NCBI GenBank assembly: GCA_009760855.2
Contig: WPIO01000012.1
Location: 6,819,501-6,883,500 of the forward strand
Length of the DNA stretch: 64,000 bases
Source of the DNA: Cristatella mucedo
Taxonomy: Eukaryota; Bryozoa; Phylactolaemata; Cristatellidae
Direction: 5' to 3'
A program made the translations under genes and the position numbers. This document shows, one piece after another, positions 33,025 to 63,924 of this stretch. Below the pieces are notes generated by a model. It was not told the origin of the DNA and did no database searches. It was given only the letters and a program-made list of their open reading frames with translations. Position 1 is the first letter of the stretch; each line of letters starts with the position of its first letter.

Positions 33025-36000
33025 CTTAGATGTAAATACAAAGAAGTAGATTGGTGAGCAGTTGGGTACTTTGGCAGATCTGATATAGACGATAGACCAG
33101 ACGAAGTATTCAACAAATAAAACTCGCTACCAAGTTTTTTTTTACCAGCTTTAGGCATCTTATTGCTCAAGCAGGAAGATCCAAAACTAATGAGTTAGGG
33201 GAGTTTAATCAGGATTACAGAAATGTATGGACCAGCTTTGTGGGATAGTTCTTATCTATGCAAGCCCGAATTTTGGCTATGGTATTTCAAGTAGGATCTC
33301 ATCTTAGGGTTAGACTCTCAAATTGTATCCGTCTTGCGGCTAAAAGAGCTAAAAAAGATCGGCTAGAGAGCCGCAAGTTTGGCTAGATAAGCTGTTGACT
33401 TGGGCAGGTGCGGTTACGGAAATGGTTGATGGCTCACATTAATATTTGTTTCTTGATTTTTAAATGCAATTTAAATCTTGCTTAAACTTATCGAGCCTTT
33501 AGCCTCTACGAAAGACTGGCAGACCTTTTGCCTGCTGATCGCCATGAATATAAATAGGATGCTACCAGGCTTAAGAATTTGCAAAAGATAAAATTGTTGA
33601 GTAAGTATTAAATGCACAGAGCCTTAAGAGGTATGCAATAATTACTTATTCAAAGCGTTTCTTAAAGGATGTTATCTTAAATGGTTAGAAAGGCCAATCG
33701 AGCGTTCCTTTGGTGAGCAGGTTCAATGACCATTTTTTAGTGCCTTTTCCAAGGAGGCACTTGTTTTAGATTTGTTAAATAGAAAATTCCCTTAGGCACG
33801 TTTACAGAATTAAACTAATATCCAAAGTAACGAGCTAAAATAAGAATAAGAGAAAAAAATAGCAGGATTTTTTGTGATGCTAATTAGTATTTCTGAAGCT
33901 GATTTCGAAGAGATGCCCTTGACGTTGTGAACCCAAACAGTCCTGGTTTAGCAGTCTACATCAAAATCCATGCTACACCGTTGCTGCACACAAATTAATT
34001 CCTGTCTGGGTCAACGGCCATCTTTTTACCAGATGGATAATGATCGGCTACTACCAAACCCTTTAGGAGGTAAAGCCAGTATGATGGTATTTGGCATTTT
34101 CTGCTTAGCTACAACAAAAAGTAAAATGCGAAATCAAAAACTTCGGCAATGGTGTATACCCCTAGCTTTAGAGTCCTTAACTATTTACCCTAGCACGTAC
34201 GTTATAACTTTGTCCCACGCGGGTTGGGCGATGGGGTGGTGATCGACGGCAAGGTTGCCGACCCCACTGCAGTGAACCGGCTTTAGTGCTGCCGCACACA
34301 ACGTCTCTTAAGAAGAGCTTTCGGAATAACTTCCGGAAACCATTTTTATACGGACTGTATCAAGGCACCTTTCATTGCCCTGGTACCACTACCCAAGCGC
34401 ACCAGCCACTGAGGGTAAGACCAACGCCGGCCCTAAGGCGAGGAAATCACCTTCGAGCATGTTTGTCAAATAGGGCGTGAGAACGACCAGATTATTAAGC
34501 AGAATCTGATGGCCGATTGGATTTTAACTCAAGCCTCGGGTCCTGACCCAAGTGATACTGTTTTGCATTTTGCTAATACTTTGACAAAAATACTAGCATC
34601 AATACGGTCCAATTAAGAAGCGATGACGGCATTCGTTTCTCTCACTTATATCTCACAAAGAACTTAAGATTTCTCTAAAGCCTACCAGATCATCCGAAAT
34701 AAATAGTTTTTTTGCTCTTAAAAGGCGAGAGTTTATGCTTCTTGGCTTGGAAGAATAATATAGTCACAGGATCCCAAGTGTCTTCTAGTTAGAAGTCTTC
34801 ATTATCTTCCTTTGGCATTATGTCTTCGGAAGCCTGAGAGAATCAACATCGATCTAGCAGTTGCTTGGGAATGTCTTGCAATAATTGAAACTTCATTTCG
34901 GATTATTACTTAATGCATCGTAAGTTATCACATAGCTTGTTGCCTGCATATTTTCTCATTATTTCGGCTTCTGCTAGCTAAACTTGTTGTGGCATGCTGT
35001 TCCATCAGGTAACGGTCCACAAGCTGTGAAGTACAGTACATCTTATTTAATCGCACGAAGTTGTGCAGCAGAGCTTCCAGAGTCACTCGTTAACTTTTAG
35101 CAGGACCAAAGCAGACAATAGAAAATCGCAGGAACCAAAACGTTCGGCTCTCTCTACAAGACTTTGATAGTAAGCACTTGTTTCAAGGCTGAGATTTATG
35201 CTATGCTTAGCCATTAAGTAAGTTGAGTTCTTAATTTTTTTTAGAATACGCTGGGAAAACTTGGTTTTCATTCAGTATCAGTGATCTAGAAGCAATTCCT
35301 TGTAATCTTTTGGATGCACAACGATTAGTGAGCGACAAATGCCTAATTTGGATCCGGAGAAGAAATGAACTATATGGAGCAATAATCGATGAAGTAATGG
35401 GTAAGGCGTACTCCCTTTCTTACGGTGACCTACCCTCTTTCCCATGCTCTAGCAAAAAGATGCGATCTGTCTGACCCAGCGCGAGGTGCCTTGCCAGTTT
35501 AGCGTCTTTTAGTAATCTAATCGCTAGCTCTGACTCAAGAAAACCAAGAGTAAGAAAAGGGACGCAGATAAATTAACTCAGCTGAAAGGGACTGAAACCA
35601 TAATAACCATATTCATTCCAAATGCTGCTTAGGAGTAGGAACTACCTAACTGAATTACTAACTCGAGTCTCGTCTTAGCACTTTAAGGTAGGTTCTTTAT
35701 TAATGATGATTCTAGATTCCCAATGTAAGGCATTTTCTGCGGCCCAGCCTAAGAGGGCCATGAGCCTAAATTCTCGACTTTATCTTCGAGGCACGCAAGG
35801 TATGGTCTCCAAGGTATAGTATATTCATATCAGTAGACCGAGCAGCGGCGTCAGCTGCTTGTGCTCTTTGGTTGTCACTTGATAAAGAATTAGCTGTCAA
35901 AATCTACCAATTCTAGGTCGTTGTGACAGTTTAAAGGATTTCCAATTTAAGGCTCCCAAAAGCAAATTACAATACTAGCTGAAATGGAAGTTACTCGAGC

Positions 36001-36105
36001 TTGAGCTATTCTGCCATCCAGAGCAATCAAAGTACTAATAAATCCCAAAACTGAGCGTACCTGTAAACAGTTAATGACTTTAAAAAATGTAAAGTTAGCT
36101 GACTC
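33025..36105. other. intergenic, no recognised gene
   Basis: A 90-codon plus frame at 33970-34242 and a 64-codon frame at 34286-34480 occur in a locally GC-richer patch (about 34200-34480). Neither shows a known motif. An eroded mobile-element gene is possible but unproven. Confidence 0.35.
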
Positions 36106-36109
36106 ATCA

Positions 36110-36245
36110 GCATCATTTACACAGCGACAAAACAACTTTAGTGACCATCACCACTGCTTGCAGAGGCAGATAATTAATTCCCAGCTGCAGAAATCAAACC
36201 TAACCTGGTTCGTGAAGAGCTAGCACATACCTCTAGGCTAAGACT
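36110..36245 (-). mobile_element. SINE-2 copy, degenerate
   Basis: The minus-strand order matches SINE-2: a decayed head (TAGCCTAGAGGTATGTGCTA), a decayed B box, then a CTGCAAGCAGTGGTGATGGT body and a TTGTTTTGTCGCTG end. Confidence 0.5.
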
Positions 36246-37690
36246 ATAGCGGAGCCATCATTTATTCGAGACTGCCTTGGACCGAGACAACAAATTCGAC
36301 CAGAGTATTAATTAGCTGGTTTCCGATTTTTTAGCATTTACTTAAAAATGATATGATGACACAAATAAGCAAGTTATATATAAGTTATATATATATATAA
36401 GTTATATAAGGCATTCAGGCAATTCATACCGAACAAGTATTTTCTAGTCACAGAAGTGAGATGATAGCCTTTAAAAAAGAGGCTGAAAATTATGAGACCT
36501 CATTTTCTTAGGCGAAGAAATGAGGGCCAAGCACGTGATCCAGACACGTATACATACCTTCTTCAAGAGGCAATTACAGGAATAGGATAAAAGCCATGTA
36601 TCCACTTCCAGGCCAATCGATCCATTGTCAGGAAAACCAAAACAAGATTAACCTGCTGGCTGGAAGCCTGTGACTTGACAGAATCCTGGTACTCGGTTCA
36701 ACATTTGTCAGTAGCAAAGGTGACACCTGTCGGGGTGGGGGGTTCTTGAAAGAATAGCTAAACTAGTTTCAATATCATCCTGTCAGTTATGTGTAAGATC
36801 CTACGAAACAAATACGATTTTTTTGCAATGCACCTGACCTGCAGCACTACGCAGATACCGAGGTTAAGCACCGCCATTTTGAATTGCTGTGCATCGATTA
36901 TTAATAATTGTGAGAAATTTTAGGATAATGAGTAGGATGCTATTATATCTTTCAGTGTGGAGTTGATAACAGAGTTTTAAGAATTCACCCAACCTTATCA
37001 GAGACGGCAAAAAAGTTAAAGTTGAAACAACGTATTGGGATTGATAACTAGCACAAACATAAAGTAGATGGCTTGTAGTAGTTGGTTAACACAGCTAACA
37101 TATTACCTGCCCATTAGCTCATAACTGTCCAGCCAAACTTACGAATATCCAGTTACTGCCTACACCATGATCAAAATAATGTAAGGTAGCTCAGTGGGCT
37201 AAACAAATTTTTAATGCCTGCCTATGCCAATAATGTAAATGCAGGTTCGTTAAGTGTTTTGTTCGATTTCTACCTAGGTGCTAACAGCAAACCAAGTCAG
37301 TACAATTTGCATGAAGACTATGAGATTCCCGACAGCACATTGCAATGCCCGGCAATTGTGAACTAAGAGCTTGATAGTGGGACCTCGAATAAATGAGCTT
37401 GGCCACTGACTACGAACTGCTCATGAAAAAGCTACGATAAGCCGAGGTTTAGGAGCAGCGTGATTTATGATTATGTATGAAGGAGATTAATTTCTGACTT
37501 ACGACTTGACTACAATGTAAGGCTACAGCCTGTCCTGTTCGAGTAAAGGTCTGCCAGCCAGTGAGTCATCCCTATCCGGAGTTGGATGGTCCGTTGTCCC
37601 TGTGGGCAGATGCCGGGAAATGCTTGAGAAAGTTGGATTGCAGTGCCACCGTTGTAGGCAATTAAGCCACTGCCTTCCACCATGATGGCG
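36246..37690. other. intergenic, no recognised gene
   Basis: Contents are TATATAAG-type low complexity at about 36376-36410 and a tRNA-like word (GTAGCTCAGTGGGCTAA) at about 37186 that may be an old SINE head. Confidence 0.35.
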
Positions 37691-37699
37691 AAAACGTGG

Positions 37700-38375
37700 A
37701 CTCAATCTTCTACCCACAGGAAATAGTCATATGGTTGCAGTGCTTGTCGAAGTCGGCATCGTAGGAGAGGCATGGGCCTCCCAAAGTGATCAGGAGAAGG
37801 TGGCCCGATGCCTTCGAAATGACCACTTTGGTACCCACAGTCACTTCTTCCACACTGGACCCAGTGTGATTTTCAAAGCTTGGCACTTTGTCCACCGTAC
37901 GTGATTAAACTTGCTGCCCATTCACTCTGCCACGGCTTTCATTCGACTCAGTCATCAGCTTGCTGCTTGCATTGAAGACAGTGACAGCCTTACCTAGTTG
38001 TAGATAACTGTATGCAGCTACCATCGTAAATGTCCCTATACCAATTGACGAGGATGCTCCCGAGAAGGCTTCAACTCGCAAGATCCTTAAGTATGCACTT
38101 GTCGTGATAGAATTTCTGGGCAGAAAAGAGGTAATGCTGCCTTTAGCTGGGGCACATTTTAGTCATGGCAAACGAAAGCTGTCTCGATGCTCTTTGCCAT
38201 GCCTTGGAGAAATCGAAGGCTCTTTCGGAAGACAGTGAAGACCAGTGATACAATCGTGGGCAGTGCAGCCGTGGGGGAATTCTCCTCGGGTGGTGGGTGA
38301 CCTTGCCATCGTTAAGCAAGCCACAATGGAGCCGAGGAGGAGGAGGACATCCCAACACCTGAGACTCATGCACTT
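37700..38375 (-). other. unassigned coding-like segment
   Basis: The minus strand holds a 68-codon frame (38369-38163) that begins with a signal-peptide-like hydrophobic run (DVLLLLGSIVACLTMA) and ends Cys-containing. Further along, a 61-codon frame (37895-37710) has alternating polar and hydrophobic residues (VEEVTVGTKVVISKASGHLL). The latter loosely resembles a beta-rich domain such as vWD. Stops separate the two, so this is either a decayed gene or unrelated frames. I do not recognise it with confidence. Confidence 0.2.
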
Positions 38376-39036
38376 TTTATAATGCTAGCGATGCCAGCAA
38401 GATATCGTGCACTACGTCTTATGACAAGCTTCAAGGCCTCTACACATTGCATGCTTTGAGCTACTAGACCCAGTGAGGGTCGTGCGGTGATAATAGCATG
38501 TGCAGAGTCAAAAGCACATTCAGCACACTCGCCCACTCGGAAGCAGCAACAGGAGAGGGATCAACATCGTGAGCCTACTGTAATTCGTTGGAGAAGCAGA
38601 CAAAGTAACACAAAATATAACGGTGAAACGGTTTAATAACAATGGGAGCCAGCACCTTGGCCATAAAATGGCTAATAAAATAAAGAACACGACTGGTCGG
38701 CAGAGGCATGTTGACCACTACCAACGATCTCCATTCATAGAATCGCAAGCTAAATCACAGCATTGCTTTAAACACCACTCCGAGGGATGCAACGCACGGA
38801 GAAGTGGAAGACGCCAAAAAAGAACTGGCGACTATGTAGACGAATGCAGGGAGATTCAGCGTGGACGCATGAGCAGGCCAGTACTAGCATAAGAGCCTGC
38901 TGCCACAACCACTACCGCCACTGCTACCACCACCAATAGTTGCAGGGCCCCTCGTGGAAGGCTGGGCAGATAGAGCCGTGGCTGTTAAAAAGCAGTGAAG
39001 GTCACCAACGCCAGCATGTGGCAAGTGGCAGGAGTG
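38376..39036. other. region after the STIM stop codon
   Basis: The likely STIM 3' untranslated region. A plus-strand 89-codon frame at 38623-38892 has no recognised motif and lies antisense. Confidence 0.35.
38632..38637 (-). terminator. possible poly(A) signal of STIM
   Basis: An ATTAAA hexamer on the minus strand lies about 400 nt after the STIM stop codon. No AATAAA was found nearer. Confidence 0.2.
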
Positions 39037-57303
<18,267 letters not shown>

Positions 57304-57404
57304 CTGTGGAAAATATATGTTTTCTTTAGCATGCTGGCTTAAGGCATGATACATGCTGGCTTTTGAATACTTGATACAGCGCATGCAACTAGAGCTTGGG
57401 TATT

Positions 57405-57480
57405 ATATCTTGAAGCAAATTGTATAACACCTGGATACAGATTAAGTTCTCTTAGGGTGCCATACAAATGACGTATTTTT
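57405..57480 (+). mobile_element. SINE-1 or LINE tail scrap
   Basis: GTATAACACCTGGATACAGA, then TTAAGTTCTCTTAGGGTGCC matches the SINE-1 tail. No head is visible. Confidence 0.5.
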
Positions 57481-57554
57481 ATTACTAGTTTAGAATTAAT
57501 AGCTGTGAAGACACGGCAAGTTTGCAATTGCTAGTCCGTGCTTATTCTACAGCG

Positions 57555-57730
57555 AATAAAAAAAATGCTAGCTGATTTAACAGCCTCTTTTTGTATAGAG
57601 ACAAAAGAGCCTTGACGGCTATCACCACGGCTTGCAGTGGTGATAAAGGATCGACCACTGCAGGATTCGAACTCACGACCTCGGGGCCGAGGTCGTGAAA
57701 AGCAACCGCCTTACCCAGTGAGCCATTACA
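57555..57730 (-). mobile_element. SINE-2 copy, well preserved
   Basis: On the minus strand it begins TGGCTCACTGGGTAAGGCGG (A-box-like), then the self-complementary GACCTCGGCCCCGAGGTC, the B box GAGTTCGAATCCTGC, the body with GGTGATAGCCGTCAAGGCTC, and a GCTGTTAAATCAGCTAGC end followed by a T-rich run. This is the best reference copy in the window. Confidence 0.9.
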
Positions 57731-57954
57731 AATAGCATCCAATAGAGGCCGCAAAACAACTAGAATGAAGCAGCGCTTTCTCACCAAACCACTTGATATA
57801 CCATAAACTGTGCAACTAACCTAATACGTACCATGGAGGACCTGTGCCAAGGGCTTCGGGACACATGGCAGGGCACTACCGCTGAAATATGGACACTAGT
57901 CACCTACGTGCCTTGCCATGCTGTAATGCAAGGTAATGTATTTCCATCTGTAAC

Positions 57955-58400
57955 TGAACAAAGCCACACAGACTAAGTGGGTGTTACATAGGATAGTTCT
58001 GAATAGTGCACTCGAAGCCTAACCGGCTTTCGGTACGAATATGGCAGCTTAGAGATTTCATCTCATGCAACAAAGAGAAAGTGAAAACATAGCTTAGTCA
58101 GGAGAGCAGTCGATGAAGCAAGTAGGACGGAAGTAGCAGCTCAGGATGGCTGGAAGGATGTACAACAGTCGGAAGCTGGAGAATAGATACCGTTACATAC
58201 GAATGAAAGAAGTGAATTCCTTAGCCAAGAGTCTTCAGAGAAACGCTTCTTTCACCAACGTTCTTTAGGCGCAGGAATAGAACAGCTAATTTAATGTCCA
58301 CAGAGAACCCAAGAGCAAGAGTAGGCTGCAACTGGTGAAGCAGTTTAACTAGGTATGAAGGAGCCAAGCCGTGCTCCCAAGTGATGGCCAATTATAGCGA
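57955..58400 (-). mobile_element. LINE family B 3' fragment
   Basis: The minus-strand 3' untranslated region ends in TTACAGATGGAAATACAT. The coding end (LAPSYL...LLHQL-like, decayed) lies at 58300-58390. There is no open frame. Confidence 0.7.
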
Positions 58401-60690
58401 TTTAATTTCATCCAAATTGTTTCTCTAAATAAAGCACATGCGGATGTTGTTCTGACTAGCAAGTACACTTGAATGGTCTTAGTATAAAGTTATACCTTTC
58501 GAAATGTCAAAAAGTAGAGAGATAACCTTCTAAAATGGCCACTCGTCATTACTTTTGAGGACCGACACACGTGCACACGCACAGGCAAACACACAGAGAG
58601 TAAATATACAGAACACACTCACCCAGCAAACACAAAGAGACACAGATATGTATGCCCAAGCCCACCTAAGCAGGTGCATATACTCACGTCAGTGAATGCT
58701 TGCAAAAGTGTTTGTGTCAGTGTGTATTGAAGTCAGTTACCTAGCGCTATATCAACAGCAATGAAAGCCCAGCACTAGCAAACATGGGTGGCATTTTATT
58801 TCTTTTACAAAGGAATACCAATGCCCACATTCAACTCAGCTCATGCTCTTTAGAAATCAGCAATTTGTGGTTGTTTGGACTGCCCAAGGGATGACTTTCT
58901 GAATCTCCTTCTAAAGAATTAAGAACAGGCAGTCCTGAATAATTAGGATTAAACGCTAAGGGCTGTTAATGATATTGGCACATGAATGGTAATAGCATCA
59001 GCACGAGGCCTTACATGCCCGGCATCTATTGATTAGTATACTACCAGGAATGCAGTGCAGGTGCTACTGCAAAGGGACTGCTTCAGCCATTGTGCTTTTA
59101 AGTGCTTCAGCTTAAAATAAAAAAGCATGCCAACGAACAAACCAGAACATAAGGCTACAAAGAATCAAGCAATTCATAAGCTACCATATTGCTATGCCCA
59201 GTCAGTCTTTCGGCTTATTATATGCAGTGACAACATACAGAATAAAGTACCATGCCGTCTGGCTGACGGACGGACAGGTGCTTCTTTTATGGCTAGTTGT
59301 TTGTTCACGTTGCAATGGATTGCCCCTTTCAGATGGTTATGATCACTAGATGCAAGCCAGCCTGCGCTGGTCGAAGTTGCACACCATTAACAGTCAGAAG
59401 CCGAGATGTGTGCTACACTGCTCTGCTGGCTATTCTACAGTCAGCACTGGCTTTAGGGGTGGTGAGGGGGACACAGCCGTGTGGGCCTAAGGGCCCCATA
59501 TATTCGACAGCTGAATGTAAGAAGACAAGAATGCATCACAGCCCACTTGAACAAGCATACGTGTGAGTGCGTGCGTGAGTAAGGCAACCCGTAGCTACGA
59601 CTGCAGATTCGATGAAAGTGGAAGGTCCATGAAGATATTTGGAGAAAAAATTTCGACCACCTGGAGACAGTAAGAGCTGGGTCAGAATAACAAACCTGCA
59701 CTGTCTTCAAGTTTGCATTCGACCAGCCCTACTTGATGATCAAGTGGCATGAATGCATTTCTACATTGCAGCAGTGGGAAGAAGCATGATGCACTAGTGC
59801 ACTATACCATTATCTGGCCTGACCTGACCAATAGATGAGTTTAAGCGTAATACACTTGCTTCTGGCTCTCTGTAGGTACTTTCAACCAAAGTTGGCTTCA
59901 TTTATATGTAGCTCACAATCCACGACTTTCAAAACATGTACTGACATGCTAATTGTTAGAAATGGGAGTAATGCCAGCCACATTCGGACAGAACTAGGCT
60001 GCACACACAGCACTAATAAAGGTGCTGGTCCCACCGGACGCCGGACCTGTACCGGTGAAGCCACGAGCCTTGCAATCGTGCCTAGCAACTTGTGGGTGCG
60101 GCAACAATGCATGCAGGTATGCCGTCAGTATCGGAACTGGAACATGCCGGATACCAAGAGCATCCATAACTAAGGTTAACAAGTGCATATCCCCAGGGCA
60201 GACATGTCTATTTGGCTGCCCCTGAGGGCTACAGGCTTCCAGAATTAGGCATGGCTTACAGCAACTCACATACAGTGCCAAGAGAAGCACTTAAGTGCTA
60301 ATCGGTGCAGGCTCAACTCCTATAGCACAAATGACTGCCCATAACCCGACTTCGGCTTTTATGTCAACCATAGATTTACACATCCGGTTCCTAGCCATTA
60401 AAATGCAGAAAACCAGGGATCACACTACAATTGCAATTTCGAGTCTGGGTATTAAGTGTTATTTCCTAATTGCAAATGCCTCAGAAGAATAGAAAATAGC
60501 CACTATTCCCTAAAAAGCTTACTCTTGTGACCAGTACAGCAATTGAATTGAAAATAACCCAAATCCGACAGAAAAACTGGCAAATTCATGTCTCATGGTT
60601 CACATTTAGTCAGAAGGAACAGCGAATGAAGCAAAATTAGCACGTATTTACTCTGAAGCCATACCACAAGGACCACTGAAAAGAGTTCAG
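58401..60690. other. no recognised gene
   Basis: The stretch probably lies inside a 5' STIM intron. Frames at 59453-59710 and 59994-60290 (minus) are open but overlap frames on the other strand and carry no motif. I searched here for the STIM calcium-binding loop and did not find it. Confidence 0.35.
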
Positions 60691-60699
60691 AAATGAGTA

Positions 60700-61440
60700 G
60701 ATGCTCTAGATTTTCGGCAAATTGGTTTCGAGAAGAAGCCTCACACATAGTCCACAAACGTTCCAAGTCCAGCATATCCCGGTGAAAGCGCTCGCCTAGC
60801 TCCCTTAAGTAAGCTTCTGTGTTTTTTTAATTTTTCAAGAAGGTGTGTCAAGGATATAAAGAATTAGTTTGAATATATATATTAATATATATAATATATA
60901 TTAATATAGTTTGAAGGACATTCTTCATCCCATTTTGGCATTGTTCTTTATGACACAGTGAACTAGCAACTTGTAGTTTCCAGCGTTGTAATTACGTGGA
61001 AAGCCACGAACCACTGCAACGAAACTGTTCCAAGCCACTTTATCTGTTCTGTTTGGAATCTTGGCAACTTCATCACACTCTATAATCTTTTTTTATCCGT
61101 GGTCCGATGAAGATACCAGCTTTGACCATTGTCTCAGACAGCGATGTAGAGACATCTTGGAGGTAGTTGATAGCTGCTGATTCATTATCCAGAGCCGCGA
61201 CAGATTGCTAGATGAGGCTTAAACAGATGTGCCGTGGTGTATCATCACCTACCTAGGGTCAATTAGCAGCTCCCACTTGACAGGCTGTTCTTTCCTACAG
61301 AAAACTCAGTCACTGTGGCCAGTCCCTTTTGTGATAGCGCGCCTTAGTGTCCCAGCAGCCCCATATGCAAAGGAAACAAGAATAATTCGTGAAACTGCCT
61401 TTAAGACCCGTGACGAATGACTCAGTCTCAAATGAATGTA
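60700..61440 (-). pseudogene. broken copy of a multi-copy uncharacterised gene family
   Basis: Minus-strand fragments in shifting frames read, in order: FTNYSCFLCIWGCWDTKARY with HKRDWP (about 61400-61311), AINYLQDVSTSLSETMVKAG with IFIGPRIKK (about 61190-61090), AWNSFVAVVRGFPRNYNAGN (about 61040-60980), and ELGERFHRDMLDLE (about 60800-60760). The CCFLCxWDSR, AGIFxGPQIR, FLGNxKAxNY and GERFHQDI blocks and their order are those of a widespread, repetitive invertebrate protein family of unknown function. AT-rich repeats interrupt it at about 60870-60907. Stops and frameshifts make it dead. Confidence 0.7.
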
Positions 61441-62835
61441 ATGCCATTCTAGCTATCACACTTGATGTTCTCTCCAGGAGATGGCTGATCCCTATTCGGA
61501 GGATGGCATGGAAAGTTCAGGGCAATGTGGTACCAGGGAGATGGATGAAGGAATATGTGAACACGTGATGGGAGGCTCCCTAATGCCAGTTTGATGCTTG
61601 GAATAGTTCATGGTGCAGAAGTAGCAGTTGCTTGAGTGTCAGTTAGTCCACCAAAATTCTCGGGATAGCATACTTCGTGGCTTACTTTTCTCCCTTGTAC
61701 CACCCTATAGACATACCAGCATTATATAAATTAAAAAATGATATTTCCCACACAACCAAAAATCGTGCAAGAAATTCCATCTAGCTAGCAGCAACAGTAG
61801 GCGTTACCGGTTCAAGAGGCCTATTGCAGTGTGAAATGAGGAACTCAGGACTTGTCTTCATTTCTGGCAGGTATGCCACATTATAGTTTACAGGCCTCGC
61901 ACGTTTTAACATACGCCTTTATGGAGCAATTTTTGCTGTTGTCTTGATGATTTGTCCTCATACGTAACAAAATGCATCTTCTGAGTGCAAGCAAGCTCTC
62001 GATGCTAGGCCAATTACAAATTTCCCTATTTTCTGACTCATCAATGACATTTTAACTAAAATGATAAAATGTCTATGGCCCCCTTACTCATTCGGGTAGT
62101 GGCACCAGTGGTGCTATTTGTGGACAAGACATTTCCAACCCGCCTAAGAGCAAATCGGAGAATATCAAAATATTAATGTCTTGACCACGGAAGCAAAGTT
62201 TTTTGTGCAATAATAGCTATTTTCTTTTGATTTATTGTTTAAGAGATTATGAACAAACACAGTCTACCCGAAAAAAATTGAAAGAAGTTACTTAGTGGAT
62301 TAGTTTGGCAGTGATAATCTGTCTGATGCAGCTGCTGATCATTTCATAATTAAGCATCACAGAACATGAAAATCGGGACTCCAAGACCTTCCCATCAGTG
62401 ACCCTAAGGTCTATAGTGGCCAAAGTTCTTTCACACGGAATTTCTTACTCATGCCATTGCTACCCTCTAGCCCCATCCACGTGCCTTCATCTGAGGGCTC
62501 AGTCGTTTCAGCTGCCGGGTACTGGAACACAAACTTGCTCTTTGTGCTGGTGGTAAGCAGGATCGAAAGAAAGAATGGCTGGATTCCCTGAATTCAGAAA
62601 TATACGCGAATGATCGGTAAAGAGTTGCTAAATAAAAGCAAGATGACAAATACCCTCACACATGTCATTACATTAAGACTAATTGCAAAGACAGAACTGA
62701 TATTTTTGCCCATTGCGAATTTCATAGTTAATGTGAGCCCATTCTAATCCAGAGCTTGTCCCAGCAATATGGTTAAGGTGACCAGCACACTATGCTACAG
62801 CGACTAAAAATGGATTGGGAACTTCCAGGAAATAA
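61441..62835. other. no recognised gene
   Basis: Possible further 5' decay of the pseudogene at 60700-61440, but no motif could be matched. Confidence 0.35.
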
Positions 62836-62839
62836 TAAT

Positions 62840-62935
62840 AAAAAAAACACTTGTTATAGCACAATCAGAGAACTTAATCTCTCTTTACACAATTTATATT
62901 TTATGCTACGGAGGCGTTATTGAATGGTTAATGGT
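62840..62935 (-). mobile_element. LINE family A 3' tail, degenerate
   Basis: Minus-strand tail with GAGATTAAGTTCTCTGATTG in the loop region and an AT-rich end. It abuts the 3' end of a family B copy. Confidence 0.6.
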
Positions 62936-62949
62936 AGCATATATACATA

Positions 62950-63924
62950 TATGTATATGCATCTCCATCTGTAACTCCACAAAGTCATAAAGACCATGTG
63001 GGAGTTAAGCAGGAGAGTTTTGTATAGCCCACTCACAGCCTAAGCGGCTTTCGGTACACATTCGATAGCCAAAAGACTTCGTCTCACGCAAAAAGAAAAG
63101 GTGGGAAGCATGGCAGAGTCAAGAGGGCAGTTGAGGTAGTGAGTAGCATGGAAGTAGCAGCTCAGGACTGCTGAAAAGGATGAGCCATAGTCGGCAGCAC
63201 AAGAATAATTGTCGTTGAGTAAGAATTGTGGAAGCGAGTTCCACAGTCTAGGACCTACTCAGCTAAAGCTTTTGTTGCCAACGGTCTTTAAGCAGAGGAA
63301 TAAAACAGCTAATTTATTGTCCATACAGGACCTGAGGGCACGAAGAGGCTGAACCTTGTGCAGCAGTTCAGCTAGGTACGAAGGAGCCAAGCCGTGGCGG
63401 GCTTTGTGGGTCAGCGTTAGAACTTTGCTCTGTATTCATTGATCAACCGCCACCCATCCTAGCTCTTTTAGTAAAGGAGACACGTGGTCAAACCTCTGAG
63501 ACTTAAAGACTAGCCTTGCAGCCATATTCATAGTCAGCTGCAGTGGCTTAGTTGCTTTCTTTGGTAGCCCAGCCAAAAAGGAATTACAATGATCAAGCCG
63601 AGACAGAACTAAGGAGCTAGTTAAATGTTTTGCAAGCCACTGTGGAAGACAGCTCCTAATCTTGGATAGGGATCGCTAGTTGTAGAAGCCGTCTTCTGAA
63701 TGAAGCTTTTAAAATTTAGGCAGCTGCCGAAAACGAGACCTAAATTTCGAGCACATGGTGATGGTCGCACAACAGCATCACCTATTAGAAGAGCACAGCC
63801 TTTAAATCCAGCCACATGCTTAGGGTGTCCTATGAGCAGCAGTTCGGTTTTATCGTCATTTAATTTCAAGAAGTTTTCCGACATCCAGGATCAAATGTCG
63901 GCAAGGCAAGCATTCAGTTTCTCA
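62950..63924 (-). mobile_element. LINE family B copy, 5' truncated
   Basis: The minus strand encodes MSENFLKLNDDKTELLLIGH, then CARNLGLVFGSCLNFKSFI (63621-63884), followed by the SRLDHC..., AxLVSKSQRFDHVS- and LLHKVQPLRALRS-type coding end and a 3' untranslated region ending ACAGATGGAGATGCAT. It is the least broken family B piece, but still frameshifted. Confidence 0.8.

Noticed and set aside
37700-38375. Secreted or vWD-like gene on the minus strand
   Set aside because: The hydrophobic start and beta-like stretch are suggestive, but stops separate them and no Cys pattern fits. It is kept only as a low-confidence unassigned feature.
57600-57730. tRNA gene called from A- and B-box words
   Set aside because: The boxes are present, but no acceptor stem or normal anticodon arm can be drawn, and the same sequence recurs several times with a SINE body attached.
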